From the NCBI GenBank assembly GCA_947489085.1, contig CANLCJ010000003.1, forward strand, positions 62,001-126,000: 64,000 nt of DNA. Reading direction: 5' to 3'. The translations under genes were made by a program, and so were the position numbers. Under the pieces are notes generated by a model. That model was not told where the DNA came from. It worked only from the letters and a program-made list of their open reading frames with translations, and did no database searches. The stretch is from an uncultured Flavobacteriaceae bacterium. Its GTDB lineage: Bacteria > Bacteroidota > Bacteroidia > Flavobacteriales > Flavobacteriaceae. This document shows, in pieces, positions 25,650-34,635 of the stretch. How positions within the stretch are numbered: position 1 is the stretch's first letter; every line of letters begins with the position of its first letter.

Positions 25650-26786
25650 ATGAAGATTGGAATTGTATGTTACCCTACATTTGGAGGTAGTGGTGTTGTA
25701 GCAACAGAACTTGGTTTAGAACTTTCTAAGCGAGGACACGACATTCATTTTATAACTTACAATCAGCCTGTTAGGCTAGAGTTGTTAAGTAACAATGTAC
25801 ATTATCACGAAGTTAATGTGCCGGAGTATCCTTTATTCCATTACCAACCTTACGAGCTGGCATTGTCTAGTAAGCTTGTAGATATGGTAAAACTACACGG
25901 TATAGAGATAGTACATGTACATTATGCTATACCACATGCTTATGCGGCATACATGGCAAAGAAAATGCTTAAAGAAGAAGGCATACACTTACCCATAGTA
26001 ACAACACTTCACGGTACAGATATTACTCTAGTAGGCAGCCACCCTTTTTACAAACCCGCAGTAACCTTTAGTATTAATAAATCTGATGCTGTAACAACCG
26101 TATCTCAAAGTTTAAAAGAGGATACATTAAGATTATTTGATATTGAAAAGGAAATTAATGTAGTGCCTAATTTTATAGATTTAGATAAATACAATCATGG
26201 TTTTACAGATTGCCAACGTGGCATCATGGCAAAAGACAATGAAAAAATAGTGACACACATTAGTAATTTAAGGCCAGTAAAACGTGTGCAAGATGTTATA
26301 GAGGTATTTTATGGCATACAGAAAGAAGTGCCTTCCAAGTTAATGTTTATTGGAGAAGGGCCAGAGAAGGAAGGTATAGAAAATAAGTGCAAAGCTTTAG
26401 GCATATCGGATAAAGTTATTTTCTTTGGAAGAAGCAACGAGATTGATAAAATACTGTGTTTTAGCGATTTGTTTTTATTACCATCTCAAACCGAAAGTTT
26501 TGGTTTAGCAGCCTTAGAAGCTATGGCATCTGGTGTGGCAGTAATTTCTAGCAATACAGGCGGTATACCCGAAGTTAATATAGATGGTGTTTCTGGATTT
26601 TTAAGTGATGTTGGAGACGTACAGGACATGGTTAAAAATGCAATACATATTTTAACAGACGAAGAGCGCCTAAAGACTTTTAAGAGTAACGCCAGACGAG
26701 AAGCTCTTAAATTCGATTTGCATGCAATAGTACCTAAATACGAAGCCATTTACGAAGATACTTTATCTAAATGTTTAGTATTATAA
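25650..26786 (+). CDS. bshA: N-acetyl-alpha-D-glucosaminyl L-malate synthase BshA
   Basis: A 378-residue GT4 glycosyltransferase. The start MKIGIVCYPTFGGSGVVATE is characteristic of BshA, with the glycine-rich loop near the N-terminus. The acceptor-region HVHYAIPHA, the donor-site segment ISNLRPVKRVQDVIEVF and ESFGLAALEAMASGVAVISS (EX7E) follow. It transfers GlcNAc from UDP-GlcNAc to L-malate, the first step of bacillithiol synthesis. Bacillithiol is a low-molecular-weight thiol found in Firmicutes and many Bacteroidota. bshB and bshC are not in the window. Confidence 0.95.
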   Translation: MKIGIVCYPTFGGSGVVATELGLELSKRGHDIHFITYNQPVRLELLSNNVHYHEVNVPEYPLFHYQPYELALSSKLVDMVKLHGIEIVHVHYAIPHAYAAYMAKKMLKEEGIHLPIVTTLHGTDITLVGSHPFYKPAVTFSINKSDAVTTVSQSLKEDTLRLFDIEKEINVVPNFIDLDKYNHGFTDCQRGIMAKDNEKIVTHISNLRPVKRVQDVIEVFYGIQKEVPSKLMFIGEGPEKEGIENKCKALGISDKVIFFGRSNEIDKILCFSDLFLLPSQTESFGLAALEAMASGVAVISSNTGGIPEVNIDGVSGFLSDVGDVQDMVKNAIHILTDEERLKTFKSNARREALKFDLHAIVPKYEAIYEDTLSKCLVL

Positions 26787-26905
26787 CTCAATAACCTATC
26801 AGTTTTTAGATTGATAATGCCTAATAGCCTTATCATTTTTCACACTAAAATTGTAACATTTTAGCGTATCGGCGTCTTGTAGATATATTAAATGATTTAT
26901 ATATT

Positions 26906-27247
26906 GTGAAGAGAAAAGACAATCAACTATTAGTTATTACTCATTTAAGCCAACTCATTACATTAATTACGGGGTTTGGAGGTTTAATTGTGCCGCTTAT
27001 TATGTGGACAACACATAAGGATACTGTTTATAATATGGATGTACATGGTAAGGCTGTGATAAACTTTCAGTTGAGCTTAATTATATACAGTCTCATTTGT
27101 ATACCACTTGTGTTTTTTTGTGGTCTTGGTATTGTTTTACTCTTACTTTTAGCTGTTGTTGCTTTTGTATTTCCTATAATAAATGCCGTAAAAACCAGTA
27201 ATGGCGAGCTTCCAAAATATCCCTTAACGTTTAAATTTATAAATTGA
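26906..27247 (+). CDS. DUF4870 membrane protein
   Basis: A 113-residue protein from a GTG start (26906). Three hydrophobic segments are visible (~12-35, ~52-75, ~76-95). Between the first two is the DUF4870 pattern: HLSQL, a PLIMW motif, and a VHGKAVINFQLSLIIY segment that corresponds to the family's GKEALNFQ-type motif. Function is unknown; the fold is shared with TMEM-like small membrane proteins. The gene abuts a dispersed repeat at its 3' end. Confidence 0.8.
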   Translation: MKRKDNQLLVITHLSQLITLITGFGGLIVPLIMWTTHKDTVYNMDVHGKAVINFQLSLIIYSLICIPLVFFCGLGIVLLLLLAVVAFVFPIINAVKTSNGELPKYPLTFKFIN

Positions 27248-27248
27248 A

Positions 27249-27404
27249 TTGATTTAACTTTTTTGATTCTAACGAAAGTTCTAGATTTTTTTGTTCAATT
27301 CAAGTATTTTTTGAAGTTGATAGCAGTGCTATGGACTGAGGAAAAGACAAAAATTGCATGAAAAAGAAGATTTTTATAGCGAATTGAAAAAAGTTTAAAT
27401 ACTC
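27249..27404. repeat. Dispersed ~156 bp element, copy 1 (diverged)
   Basis: This element fills the whole gap between the convergent DUF4870 and corA genes. It is clearly homologous over its full length to 48960-49121, in the same orientation. Shared blocks include CAATTC/GAAGTATTTTT, ATAGCAGYGCTATGGACT, and GATTTTTATAGCGAATTGA. Its terminal repeats (GATTTAACTTTTTT on the left, AAAAAAGTTTAAAT on the right) have decayed relative to copy 2. Confidence 0.85.
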
Positions 27405-27406
27405 CA

Positions 27407-28483
27407 TTAAATCCATTTTTTACGTTTAAAGTAATACAGCATTGCTAAAAACAAAGCAATCATAACTACCCAAACTACGTAGTAGCCGTAGGGGGATTGT
27501 AATTCTGGCATGTGTTGAAAATTCATGCCATACACACCTGCAATAAAGGTAAGCGGAATAAATATAGATGCCATAATAGTTAGTACTTTCATAACCTCAT
27601 TCATTTTATTGCTAATGGTTGTCATATACATGTCCATTAAACTCCATATCATTTCCCTGTAAATTTCAATGTGCTCTAAAACCTGCACTAAGTGATCGTA
27701 AACGTCGTTATAATACGTTACGGTTTTCTTTGAAATAAGACTGGTGTCGTTTTTTTCTATGCGACTAACCATCTCTCTAACTGGTAATATTGCACGCCGT
27801 ACACGCAATATTTCGCGTTTTAGATTTTGAATTTGTCTGCTGGTATCGTCTTCTACTTTACCATCAAAAATTTGAGACTCTAAGTCTTCTATTTTAGCCC
27901 CCAACGTTTCAATAACGTTAAAATAGTAATCGACAACTGCATCTATTAAAATATAAAGCAAATAGTCTGATCTCATGTGGCGTACACGCCCTTTTGCTTT
28001 TCGAATGCGTTCTCTAACCACATCGAACACATCGCCTTCTGCTTCTTGAAACGATAAAACGTAATTTTCACCCAAAACAAAACTTACTTGTTCCGATGCA
28101 ATTTCTCCAGCTTTATTGTAGTAGAGCATTTTTAAAACTAAGAACAAATACGTATCGTAATCGTCAATTTTAGGACGCTGCGAAATATTTACAATATCTT
28201 CTAAAACTAAAGGGTGAAGTTCGTAATGTACTCCTAGCTTTTCTATTTCAGCAACGTGATTAAGCCCATTTAAATTAATCCAAGTTATGGAGTTGGTGCT
28301 TTTAAATTTAAAACTTTCTTCTACAGAATTGAATTTAAGTTCGGAACAGTTGTTTTTATCGTAATCGAAAGCCTCAATTCGTAAATCGTCTTTAGCTTTG
28401 TTTCCTGTATATATAACACTGCCTGGAACTTGCCCAAGTTGCTTAGATGCTGCTTTTTGTTTTGAGTTGGTTTTAAGAATCAA
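27407..28483 (-). CDS. corA: CorA-family magnesium/cobalt transporter
   Basis: A 358-residue protein. A large cytosolic N-terminal domain (~1-295) includes NGLNHVAEIEKLGVHYELHPLVLEDI and a long stalk helix. Two C-terminal helices follow, with the selectivity motif YGMNF at the end of TM1 (~320) and the basic tail KRKKWI. CorA pentamers take up Mg2+ (or Co2+/Ni2+). It is the last gene of a seven-gene minus-strand run. The upstream mscS gene ends 12 bases away, suggesting a joint role in ion/osmotic homeostasis. Confidence 0.96.
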   Translation of the reverse strand: MILKTNSKQKAASKQLGQVPGSVIYTGNKAKDDLRIEAFDYDKNNCSELKFNSVEESFKFKSTNSITWINLNGLNHVAEIEKLGVHYELHPLVLEDIVNISQRPKIDDYDTYLFLVLKMLYYNKAGEIASEQVSFVLGENYVLSFQEAEGDVFDVVRERIRKAKGRVRHMRSDYLLYILIDAVVDYYFNVIETLGAKIEDLESQIFDGKVEDDTSRQIQNLKREILRVRRAILPVREMVSRIEKNDTSLISKKTVTYYNDVYDHLVQVLEHIEIYREMIWSLMDMYMTTISNKMNEVMKVLTIMASIFIPLTFIAGVYGMNFQHMPELQSPYGYYVVWVVMIALFLAMLYYFKRKKWI

Positions 28484-28494
28484 AATATTATGTT

Positions 28495-29052
28495 TTAAGT
28501 GGCGCCAGAGCCTTCATCATCAAATTCAGTATCTAAGGCATCTTTTTCTACCAATGTTACTGCTTTTTGTAGTAAAAAATTGTTGGGATAAGTTACCAAA
28601 TCACCATTATCTAACCTTAAGTGGAGTTGAAACGCTCTAATATCTTCTATAATAGCCTTTATAGGGAAGTCTTTATCATGAATTTCTATTTTATCGCCTA
28701 TTTTATAGGGGAAATTAAAAAACATGATTATTCCTGAGGTTACATTGCTTAAAATAGACCAAACAGCAAATAAAGCAATGCCCAAAATTGCAAAAACTGA
28801 AGAAAATATCACTGCAATATCTTCAAATTTTGCACCTAGAATAAATGCTTCGATTAAAATGCCTAACAAAAATAAACTTACACTAATGTAACGGCAGATT
28901 AGGCTTATTCGGGCTTCGTTAATATGCCTTCGTCTTCCAATTTTTCTAATAAGCAAATTGGAAATACTGCCAACACAAACCAATACTACTACGAGTATAC
29001 AAGTAGCTACGAGTGCATCTTTATGTGGCAGAAAAAATTTAAAAATTACCAT
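28495..29052 (-). CDS. Short MscS-family channel protein
   Basis: A 185-residue protein. Three hydrophobic helices (~10-35, ~50-75, ~78-112) precede a truncated MscS beta domain (FPYKIGDKIEIHDKDFPIKAIIEDIRAF, then GDLVTYPNNFLL). It lacks the C-terminal alpha/beta domain of full MscS and is about 100 residues shorter. Short forms of this kind are annotated as mechanosensitive-channel domain proteins. Gating is not shown. The gene sits between a lipoprotein gene and corA in one operon. Confidence 0.85.
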   Translation of the reverse strand: MVIFKFFLPHKDALVATCILVVVLVCVGSISNLLIRKIGRRRHINEARISLICRYISVSLFLLGILIEAFILGAKFEDIAVIFSSVFAILGIALFAVWSILSNVTSGIIMFFNFPYKIGDKIEIHDKDFPIKAIIEDIRAFQLHLRLDNGDLVTYPNNFLLQKAVTLVEKDALDTEFDDEGSGAT

Positions 29053-29105
29053 GATTGCATATACATTTAGACTACTTACAAAGATACATGCAATATGTTA
29101 AAGTT

Positions 29106-30038
29106 TTAATGTAGCAGGAGACTATCTCTTAGTATTTCGTCCTTATTTTGGTTTTTACTCCAGTAAGGCGATTTTATAGATTTTAATTTTGTGGCAGTTG
29201 TTTTTAACTGTTTGCCACCGCTATTAAAAGTTTCTTCCCAACCTGTTATTTGATAAGGGAAAGAAGCCTCAAAATACAGCAGTAATGTTCTGTTTAATTC
29301 AGGATAATACAGCTTATAACTGTTTTTTGTAAGTGTGGCTGTGGCTTTAAAGGCTTTCACAGGTTTGTGCTTTAAGCGTATAAACTCAAAAGCAGGAATA
29401 CATGAAATCTCTCCTGTAGGCAAACTGCTAGGGTCTATGCGTAATTGCGCCCACAATTCGTTTTCTAAAACAGATTTATTGAGCTTTAATGTTTGGTCTG
29501 CTTCACCCTGAAAATAGGAATGGGATACCACTTCAAATTGCGATTTATTATTGAGCTGCGTGTACACATGCCCACACCATTCTTGCATCGAACTCGATAC
29601 CTTAATAGCATGTTGGTTGTTAGCTACAGGATAAAATGTACTTTGCATAATTGAGTAGGGATAAATACCAGTATTGAATTTCTTTACGGCATTTAGTTTT
29701 AAAACAGGAACATTAGTTGCATTTGGATAATCTGCTTTTACTTGAATTTTAGGTAAAAACTCTTCGGTAACATAAATAAGTGTAGCATGTCCTTCTCGTA
29801 ATTCGCCATAACGTGCTTGTACCAATTTGTAAGACGTTAATTCTGCATCGCCAGCATACCAGTAGCTTTTAAATTCCTGAGGCAATGGTACTGCCTTTTT
29901 TGCAGTTGTTGTTACGGGTTCGTTTAATGCTAAAACCTTACCTGAAGGCGTAGTTGTTGCTTTTTTACAGGCATTAAAATTTAAAACAATAAAAAGGGTA
30001 ATTGCGAACTGAAATAATGGAATTGCTAAATTTTTCAT
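29106..30038 (-). CDS. Conserved Bacteroidota lipoprotein downstream of maf
   Basis: A 310-residue protein with a lipoprotein signal peptide (hydrophobic 5-20, then NFNACKK with lipidated Cys ~24). The mature part is beta-rich: AELTSYKLVQARYGELREGHA, SSSMQEWCGHVYTQL, and FEASFPYQITGWEETFNSGGK near the end. The same gene lies next to maf in other flavobacteria as I recall, and it is sometimes mislabelled Maf for that reason. Nothing in its sequence resembles Maf. Function is unknown; it is likely periplasmic or outer-membrane. Confidence 0.75.
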   Translation of the reverse strand: MKNLAIPLFQFAITLFIVLNFNACKKATTTPSGKVLALNEPVTTTAKKAVPLPQEFKSYWYAGDAELTSYKLVQARYGELREGHATLIYVTEEFLPKIQVKADYPNATNVPVLKLNAVKKFNTGIYPYSIMQSTFYPVANNQHAIKVSSSMQEWCGHVYTQLNNKSQFEVVSHSYFQGEADQTLKLNKSVLENELWAQLRIDPSSLPTGEISCIPAFEFIRLKHKPVKAFKATATLTKNSYKLYYPELNRTLLLYFEASFPYQITGWEETFNSGGKQLKTTATKLKSIKSPYWSKNQNKDEILRDSLLLH

Positions 30039-30067
30039 AAGGTATGCTTTTTGTAAAATTACAAAAC

Positions 30068-30661
30068 TTAGTGCGATGTAACTATGGTATTTAACGTTTT
30101 GTAAACAAGGTGTGTGGGTAATCCCATAACATTAAAGTAAGAGCCTTCTATTTTAGTTACCCCAATTTGTCCAATCCAATCCTGTATACCATAGCTGCCT
30201 GCTTTATCTAAAGGGGCATAGTTTTCTACGTAATACCTAATTTCGGCACTAGTAAGTGGCTTAAACGTTACTTTTGTAGTGCTGTTAATTACTAGTTGTT
30301 GCTGCAAAGTTGTAAAGCATACAGATGTAATTACCTCGTGGGTGCTATTACTTAATCCTTCAAGCGTGCTACAAGCTTCCTTTGTATCTTTTGGCTTGCC
30401 TAGAGCCTTATTTTTATGCCATACAATAGTATCACTAGTTATTAAAATATCTTTAGGTTTTAATTCGTGTTCAAAAGGTTTTGCTTTAAGTTGTGCCAAA
30501 AAGTCACTAATTTCAAAATGAGATAATGTTTCTGGATATGTTTCGTTTACGGGCTTTAAGCGTATTTCTACATCAAGACCTAAATCTTTAAAAAAATCCT
30601 GCCTTCTAGGGGAGCCAGAGGCCAATATAAGTGTATGCGCTTTGAGTGCTGTATGTAACAT
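30068..30661 (-). CDS. maf: Maf-family nucleoside triphosphate pyrophosphatase
   Basis: A 197-residue protein. N-terminal LILASGSPRRQDFFKDLGL carries the SxxR substrate motif. Further on come the conserved ILITSDTIVWHKNKALGKPKD and DKAGSYGIQDWIGQIGVTKIEGSYFNVMGLP. Maf proteins hydrolyse dTTP/UTP (YhdE type) or m7GTP (YceF type) and modified nucleotides to monophosphates. The QDWIGQ region is nearer the dTTP/UTP type, a tentative assignment. It is third-last but two in the minus-strand operon, after ubiA. Confidence 0.95.
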   Translation of the reverse strand: MLHTALKAHTLILASGSPRRQDFFKDLGLDVEIRLKPVNETYPETLSHFEISDFLAQLKAKPFEHELKPKDILITSDTIVWHKNKALGKPKDTKEACSTLEGLSNSTHEVITSVCFTTLQQQLVINSTTKVTFKPLTSAEIRYYVENYAPLDKAGSYGIQDWIGQIGVTKIEGSYFNVMGLPTHLVYKTLNTIVTSH

Positions 30662-30722
30662 AGTGTTTGTTTATTATTTTTTTAAAGTCATAAAATTGAC
30701 GTAGGCCTAAGGTATAAAGGTG

Positions 30723-31628
30723 TTACAAAACTGCAAAACGGAGCAAAGACAACACACCAAAAAATAACACCAACTTATAAATAGTACTAATGTGTTTAAA
30801 TTCTTTTTTAGAATTTGCAGCTATAAGTTTTAAAGCGCCATAAATAAGAGGCGCTATTATAAATATTAAAAAATAAACTAATGTCAATTGATTTTTATAA
30901 AGGCTGGATACACAGTAAGCCATTAAAGCCAGAGTAGGGATACTATGCAAAATTAGTACAATGCCTCGTGTAATAGGAAGCCCAATGGCAAGAGGTAAAG
31001 TAATGCCTCCTGTGCGTTTATCGCCCTCCATATCTTCAATGTCTTTAACAATTTCTCGAAGCAAATTAAATATAAAAGCAAACAACGCATAATAAAATAG
31101 AATATTGAAAAAATACAATTGTAAAGCGCTATTGGTTGTATTTAAAGCAGGTGTAAGTTCAAAAAGCCCCACGATAAGAATGGACGAAGCTACGAGTAGA
31201 GAAACAATAATGTTGCCAATAAGCACAATGTGTTTTAAATGTGTACTGTACACGTACAAAAGTGCTGATGTTAATACAAATACAGAAAAAAAAGCATGTT
31301 TGCCAATACGGTAGCATAAATAATACCCTAAGCCAACACCTAATACATTTAAAATAAAATAAAATGTAAAGGCCGTATTAAGAGGTATTGCATGACCTAC
31401 AATACACTTATCGGGTTTATTTATAGCGTCGGCCTCAGTATCATAAATATCATTAATAACGTTACCTGCCGCTGCAATGCAAACTGTAGAAATAATCAGC
31501 AAGCAAATTTCAACTGTATTTAAAGTTGTTGGAACATTTAAAGGTTCGAAAAAGGCATACTTGATAAGTCCTTGTGCGAGCACTATGAGCAAAAGATTTT
31601 TCCAGCGTATAAGGGTTAAAAATTTCAC
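30723..31628 (-). CDS. UbiA-type prenyltransferase (geranylgeranylglycerol-phosphate type)
   Basis: A 301-residue polytopic membrane protein with eight or so helices. Two Asp-rich motifs mark the UbiA active site: NVINDIYDTEADAINKPDK (~58-76) and DIEDMEGDKRTGGITLP (~195-211). By family resemblance it belongs to the bacterial branch annotated as geranylgeranylglycerol-phosphate geranylgeranyltransferase, related to archaeal DGGGP synthase. In Bacteroidota the product and role are poorly understood; a quinone or prenylated-lipid pathway is also possible. It lies between the kdsC-like and maf genes in one operon. Confidence 0.85.
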   Translation of the reverse strand: MKFLTLIRWKNLLLIVLAQGLIKYAFFEPLNVPTTLNTVEICLLIISTVCIAAAGNVINDIYDTEADAINKPDKCIVGHAIPLNTAFTFYFILNVLGVGLGYYLCYRIGKHAFFSVFVLTSALLYVYSTHLKHIVLIGNIIVSLLVASSILIVGLFELTPALNTTNSALQLYFFNILFYYALFAFIFNLLREIVKDIEDMEGDKRTGGITLPLAIGLPITRGIVLILHSIPTLALMAYCVSSLYKNQLTLVYFLIFIIAPLIYGALKLIAANSKKEFKHISTIYKLVLFFGVLSLLRFAVL

Positions 31629-31697
31629 AGTAAAAAAGCTATACTTGCCTTTGTATCTAATAAAGTTCTATAATTAGTTAAATTACAATCATCACGA

Positions 31698-32228
31698 CTA
31701 ATCGTACTTTGCATCAAAATTACCAGTCCATTTGCCCTGTACTTTAAGCACTTGTTCTATAACATCTCTAACAGCACCTTTGCCTCCTTTTTTATGAGAA
31801 ATGTATTTAGAAATGGCTTTAATTTCTGGAACAGCATCTTGAGGGCAGCAGGGCAGGCCTATACCTTTCATAACAGGATAATCTGGAATATCATCGCCCA
31901 TGTATAAAACGTTTTCCGAAGACACACCACTTTTAGTAAGGTAGTCGTCTAATTGCTCTATTTTATTGTGTGCACCTAGGTAAATATCTGCAATGCCCAG
32001 TGCAGCCAAGCGGTTTCGAACACCTTCGTTACTGCCGCCAGATATAATACAAATGTTAAAACCTTTATTTAACGCTGTTTTTAAGGCATAGCCGTCTTTA
32101 ACATTCATTGTGCGTAGCATTTCACCAGAGGTTGTAATTTGTAAAGTACCATCGGTTAAAACGCCATCTACATCAAAGATAAAGGTTGTTATTTGGTGCA
32201 AGTATTCTTTATAACTTTTTTCCGCCAT
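31698..32228 (-). CDS. KdsC-like HAD phosphatase
   Basis: A 176-residue C0-type HAD phosphatase. The N-terminal nucleophile motif FIFDVDGVLTDG (~17-28), IISGGSN as motif II, and YMGDDIPDYPVMKG as motif IV are all present. This cap-less tetrameric type includes 3-deoxy-D-manno-octulosonate 8-phosphate phosphatase, which makes Kdo for LPS. Other small sugar phosphates are possible, and kdsA/kdsB are not near. Its start overlaps the end of the DUF2520 gene by 20 bases, showing tight coupling. Confidence 0.88.
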   Translation of the reverse strand: MAEKSYKEYLHQITTFIFDVDGVLTDGTLQITTSGEMLRTMNVKDGYALKTALNKGFNICIISGGSNEGVRNRLAALGIADIYLGAHNKIEQLDDYLTKSGVSSENVLYMGDDIPDYPVMKGIGLPCCPQDAVPEIKAISKYISHKKGGKGAVRDVIEQVLKVQGKWTGNFDAKYD

Positions 32229-32976
32229 GGGTATGTTGTATAGATTGAGTTAGTAGTTTATAGATAGATTTATGTTCGTCGTTATCTAACTGTTTTAAAT
32301 GTTTTTTTATTGTTTTAGAATCTCGTCGTCTAGCAGGTCCTGTTTGAGCGGCATAAGGCGATGTGTCTTGAATTTTTTTTGCTGTTTCTAAAATCAAGGG
32401 TTTAAGCATGTCAAATTCCGCAGCTTGAGACTCTGTAATTTCGTGTCCAATTCTGTAAAGTTGATTGGTAAAATTATTTACAAAAACGGCAGCCAGGTGT
32501 AAAACTCTGCGTTGGTCGCTATTTACTTTTTTTACGGGACTGCCTAAGGCTAAAGCGAGTGCTTTTAATATATGGTAATCTTTCTTATCTTCAGTTTCTA
32601 TACAAAAAGGAACGTTCTCGAAACTTAACTTAGCCGTTTTGCTAAAGGTTTGTAGAGGGTAAAATACCCCACGTTTATGCTTTCGGTCTAAATCGTGAAT
32701 ATTTACGCTACCAGAGGTGTGTACCACAAGTTTGCCGTTAAGAGGTAGCGCTTCCGATAGGGGTGCTACAGCATCGTCTGCCACGGCTAAAATGTAAATA
32801 TCTGCGTCTTTCAGCGCATTTAAATTATCGGTAATAGCGACCTTATTTTTATACACTTGTAGTTTGCTTAGGTCTCTATGGTACCATTGCGATACTTCTA
32901 TCTCGCTACTAGACGCAAAAGCGTTATAAAGGTGGGAGGCTACATTGCCAGCACCAAATAGTATTACTGAAATCAT
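32209..32976 (-). CDS. Rossmann-like / DUF2520 protein
   Basis: About 255 residues from the ATG at 32976, which begins MISVILFGAGNVASHLYNAF, a complete first beta strand with a dinucleotide-binding loop. The longer frame from 33111 adds 45 residues without family resemblance. Residues ~1-115 form the Rossmann domain (ADIYILAVADDAVAPLSEAL, VVHTSGSVNIHDL). Residues ~125-250 form the helical DUF2520 domain (LAAVFVNNFTNQLYRIGHEI, TGPARRRDSKTIKKHL). It resembles ketopantoate-reductase/F420-NADP oxidoreductases; the substrate is unknown. It is the first gene of the seven-gene minus-strand operon. Confidence 0.85.
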   Translation of the reverse strand: MISVILFGAGNVASHLYNAFASSSEIEVSQWYHRDLSKLQVYKNKVAITDNLNALKDADIYILAVADDAVAPLSEALPLNGKLVVHTSGSVNIHDLDRKHKRGVFYPLQTFSKTAKLSFENVPFCIETEDKKDYHILKALALALGSPVKKVNSDQRRVLHLAAVFVNNFTNQLYRIGHEITESQAAEFDMLKPLILETAKKIQDTSPYAAQTGPARRRDSKTIKKHLKQLDNDEHKSIYKLLTQSIQHTHGGKKL

Positions 32977-33150
32977 TTTGCAAAAATAATGAAGATATGC
33001 GGTTAATAATTTATGATTTTCATTTTTTATAGCATACTGTTGTTTTTCGTGTTGTTGATTTCTAGAATGGTTATATATAAATACTCTTTTTGCCATAAAC
33101 AAAATAACCATTGGCTCTACTGTTATGAGTTTTTACTATAAATTTACACA

Positions 33151-33543
33151 ATGGAAAAAAATGATATTTCTTCTCGTGCAGATCTGTTTTTGCTGGTTTC
33201 TACCTTTTATCATAAAGTAAAGGCGCATGAGGTATTAGGACCATTTTTTAATACTACTATTACCGATTGGGATGCGCATATAGAAACTTTGGTAACGTTT
33301 TGGGAGTCTAGCTTATTTTTAAAAACACGTTACACAGGTAACCCTGTGGCCACCCATATTTTTGTTGATAAAAAGGCGGAGACACCAATTACAGCAGCGC
33401 ATTTTGGGTTGTGGCTTAATCTTTGGGTGGAAACTGTAGATGCTCTATTTATTGGTGATATAGCCGAAAATGCAAAACATCGTGCTAGAAAGATGGCAAC
33501 TTACATTAACTTGAAGTTGTTTGAGGCAAGGAGGACACATTGA
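33151..33543 (+). CDS. Group III truncated haemoglobin
   Basis: A 130-residue single-domain globin of the 2-over-2 type. FYHKVKAHEVLGPFFN (B/E region), WDAHIETLVTFWESSLF and YTGNPVATHI follow the group III (trHbP) pattern. The proximal His is probably in AAHFGLWLNLWVET. Such proteins bind O2, NO or peroxide; roles in NO detoxification or microaerobic respiration are proposed. It is divergent from the DUF2520 operon and monocistronic. Confidence 0.9.
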   Translation: MEKNDISSRADLFLLVSTFYHKVKAHEVLGPFFNTTITDWDAHIETLVTFWESSLFLKTRYTGNPVATHIFVDKKAETPITAAHFGLWLNLWVETVDALFIGDIAENAKHRARKMATYINLKLFEARRTH

Positions 33544-33733
33544 GTTTAGAGCATTAGCCTTATGTATCTGCAATACATATAAATTGATGTCCTTCTTTAA
33601 AAGCACAATTTTTTAGTTTGTATTTGCTCTTATGGTGTAAGGAAAAATAGGATATGCATTAACACTAAAGTTAACATGGAATGCATTATTATTATAGCGT
33701 TTCAAGTTGTTTATTTGCAGCAATAGATATATT

Positions 33734-34354
33734 ATGGTTTTTCTCAGTTGTTTACTTTTTGGATGTATTATTGCAATTTCTGGCAGTATTGTCCCTAGTT
33801 TTTTAAATTTAACAGTCATTAAATTTAGTTTAAAAAGTGGTAAAAAATCTGCTTTGTACTTAATAGCTGGTTTTGCAACGGTTCTATTTTTCCAGGCAAA
33901 TATAGGTGCTTTTCTTGCCAGTGTTTTAATGGAAAATTCTGAGTACATCACTTTGATACAGAAAATAGGAACGGCAATACTTTTTTTACTATCTTTTAAC
34001 TTCTTCAGACTGTATTTTACAAAAGTAGATAGAAGCAAAAGAGTAGAGGTAAAAAAGTCTAAGGCTTATTTGCATGGTTTGGGTATGGCTTTATTAAATA
34101 CATTTGCTATTCCTTTTTATTTTACATCAATTTCTTTACTAATAAGCTTGGGATATTTTGAATACACTTTAAAAAACAGCTTGTATTTTTCAATAGGTTC
34201 TACCTTGGGGTCTTTCTCGCTATACGCACTTTACGCTAGTATAGCTCATAAAATAGAGCAGAAGTTTACATCCATAAGTACTAAAATGGATTTTATTTTA
34301 GGATGCTTAACAGGAGGAGTTGGTATCGTTAACTTGGTGTTTTTACTTAAATAG
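33734..34354 (+). CDS. LysE-family transporter
   Basis: About 206 residues from the ATG at 33734 (MVFLSCLLFGCIIAISGSIVP); an upstream TTG frame extends it without need. Six hydrophobic helices, a GKKSALYLIAGFATVLFFQANIGAF segment and a central basic loop (KVDRSKRVEVKKSK) fit the LysE/RhtB exporter family. These efflux amino acids or related metabolites. The start of helix 1 lacks the usual xxxPGP motif and reads SGSIVPSFLNL. The substrate is unknown. It is monocistronic, with a terminator shared with dnaN. Confidence 0.75.
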   Translation: MVFLSCLLFGCIIAISGSIVPSFLNLTVIKFSLKSGKKSALYLIAGFATVLFFQANIGAFLASVLMENSEYITLIQKIGTAILFLLSFNFFRLYFTKVDRSKRVEVKKSKAYLHGLGMALLNTFAIPFYFTSISLLISLGYFEYTLKNSLYFSIGSTLGSFSLYALYASIAHKIEQKFTSISTKMDFILGCLTGGVGIVNLVFLLK

Positions 34355-34584
34355 TTTACTTGTAATAGTTGTATTAATGCTACCGGATCATTCATTTAAT
34401 CCAAATTGATCATTAAGAAATCTATTGGACAATTCTAGATAAGAATTTCGTGTCAATATGTTGAATTATTTAGTTTAAGGCGTAACATTAAAGCTTAGCC
34501 CATAATTAAGGGTTTAGTTTTAATGGAAGAATAGTACAAAAAGAAACTATATATATGGAGTGTTTTTGTTTGTAAACCAAATAA
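34355..34584. other. Intergenic region, nothing recognised
   Basis: AT-rich sequence between the LysE-like gene and its terminator hairpin. I see no ORF, repeat or RNA gene. Confidence 0.6.
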
Positions 34585-34608
34585 AAAGCCACCTGTTAAG
34601 ATGGCTTT
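34585..34608. terminator. Terminator between LysE-like gene and dnaN
   Basis: AAAGCCA (34585-34591) pairs with TGGCTTT (34602-34608), with A-rich and T-rich outer flanks. It is probably bidirectional for the convergent pair. Confidence 0.65.
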
Positions 34609-34635
34609 ATTTAAATATAAATATGTTATATGTAT

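Noticed and set aside
29106-30038. Second Maf protein
   Set aside because: The sequence lacks all Maf motifs and has a lipoprotein signal peptide. The label would come only from its neighbour.
33613-34038. 141-residue minus-strand ORF
   Set aside because: It overlaps the LysE-like gene, whose hydrophobic helices and conserved pattern are the real signal.
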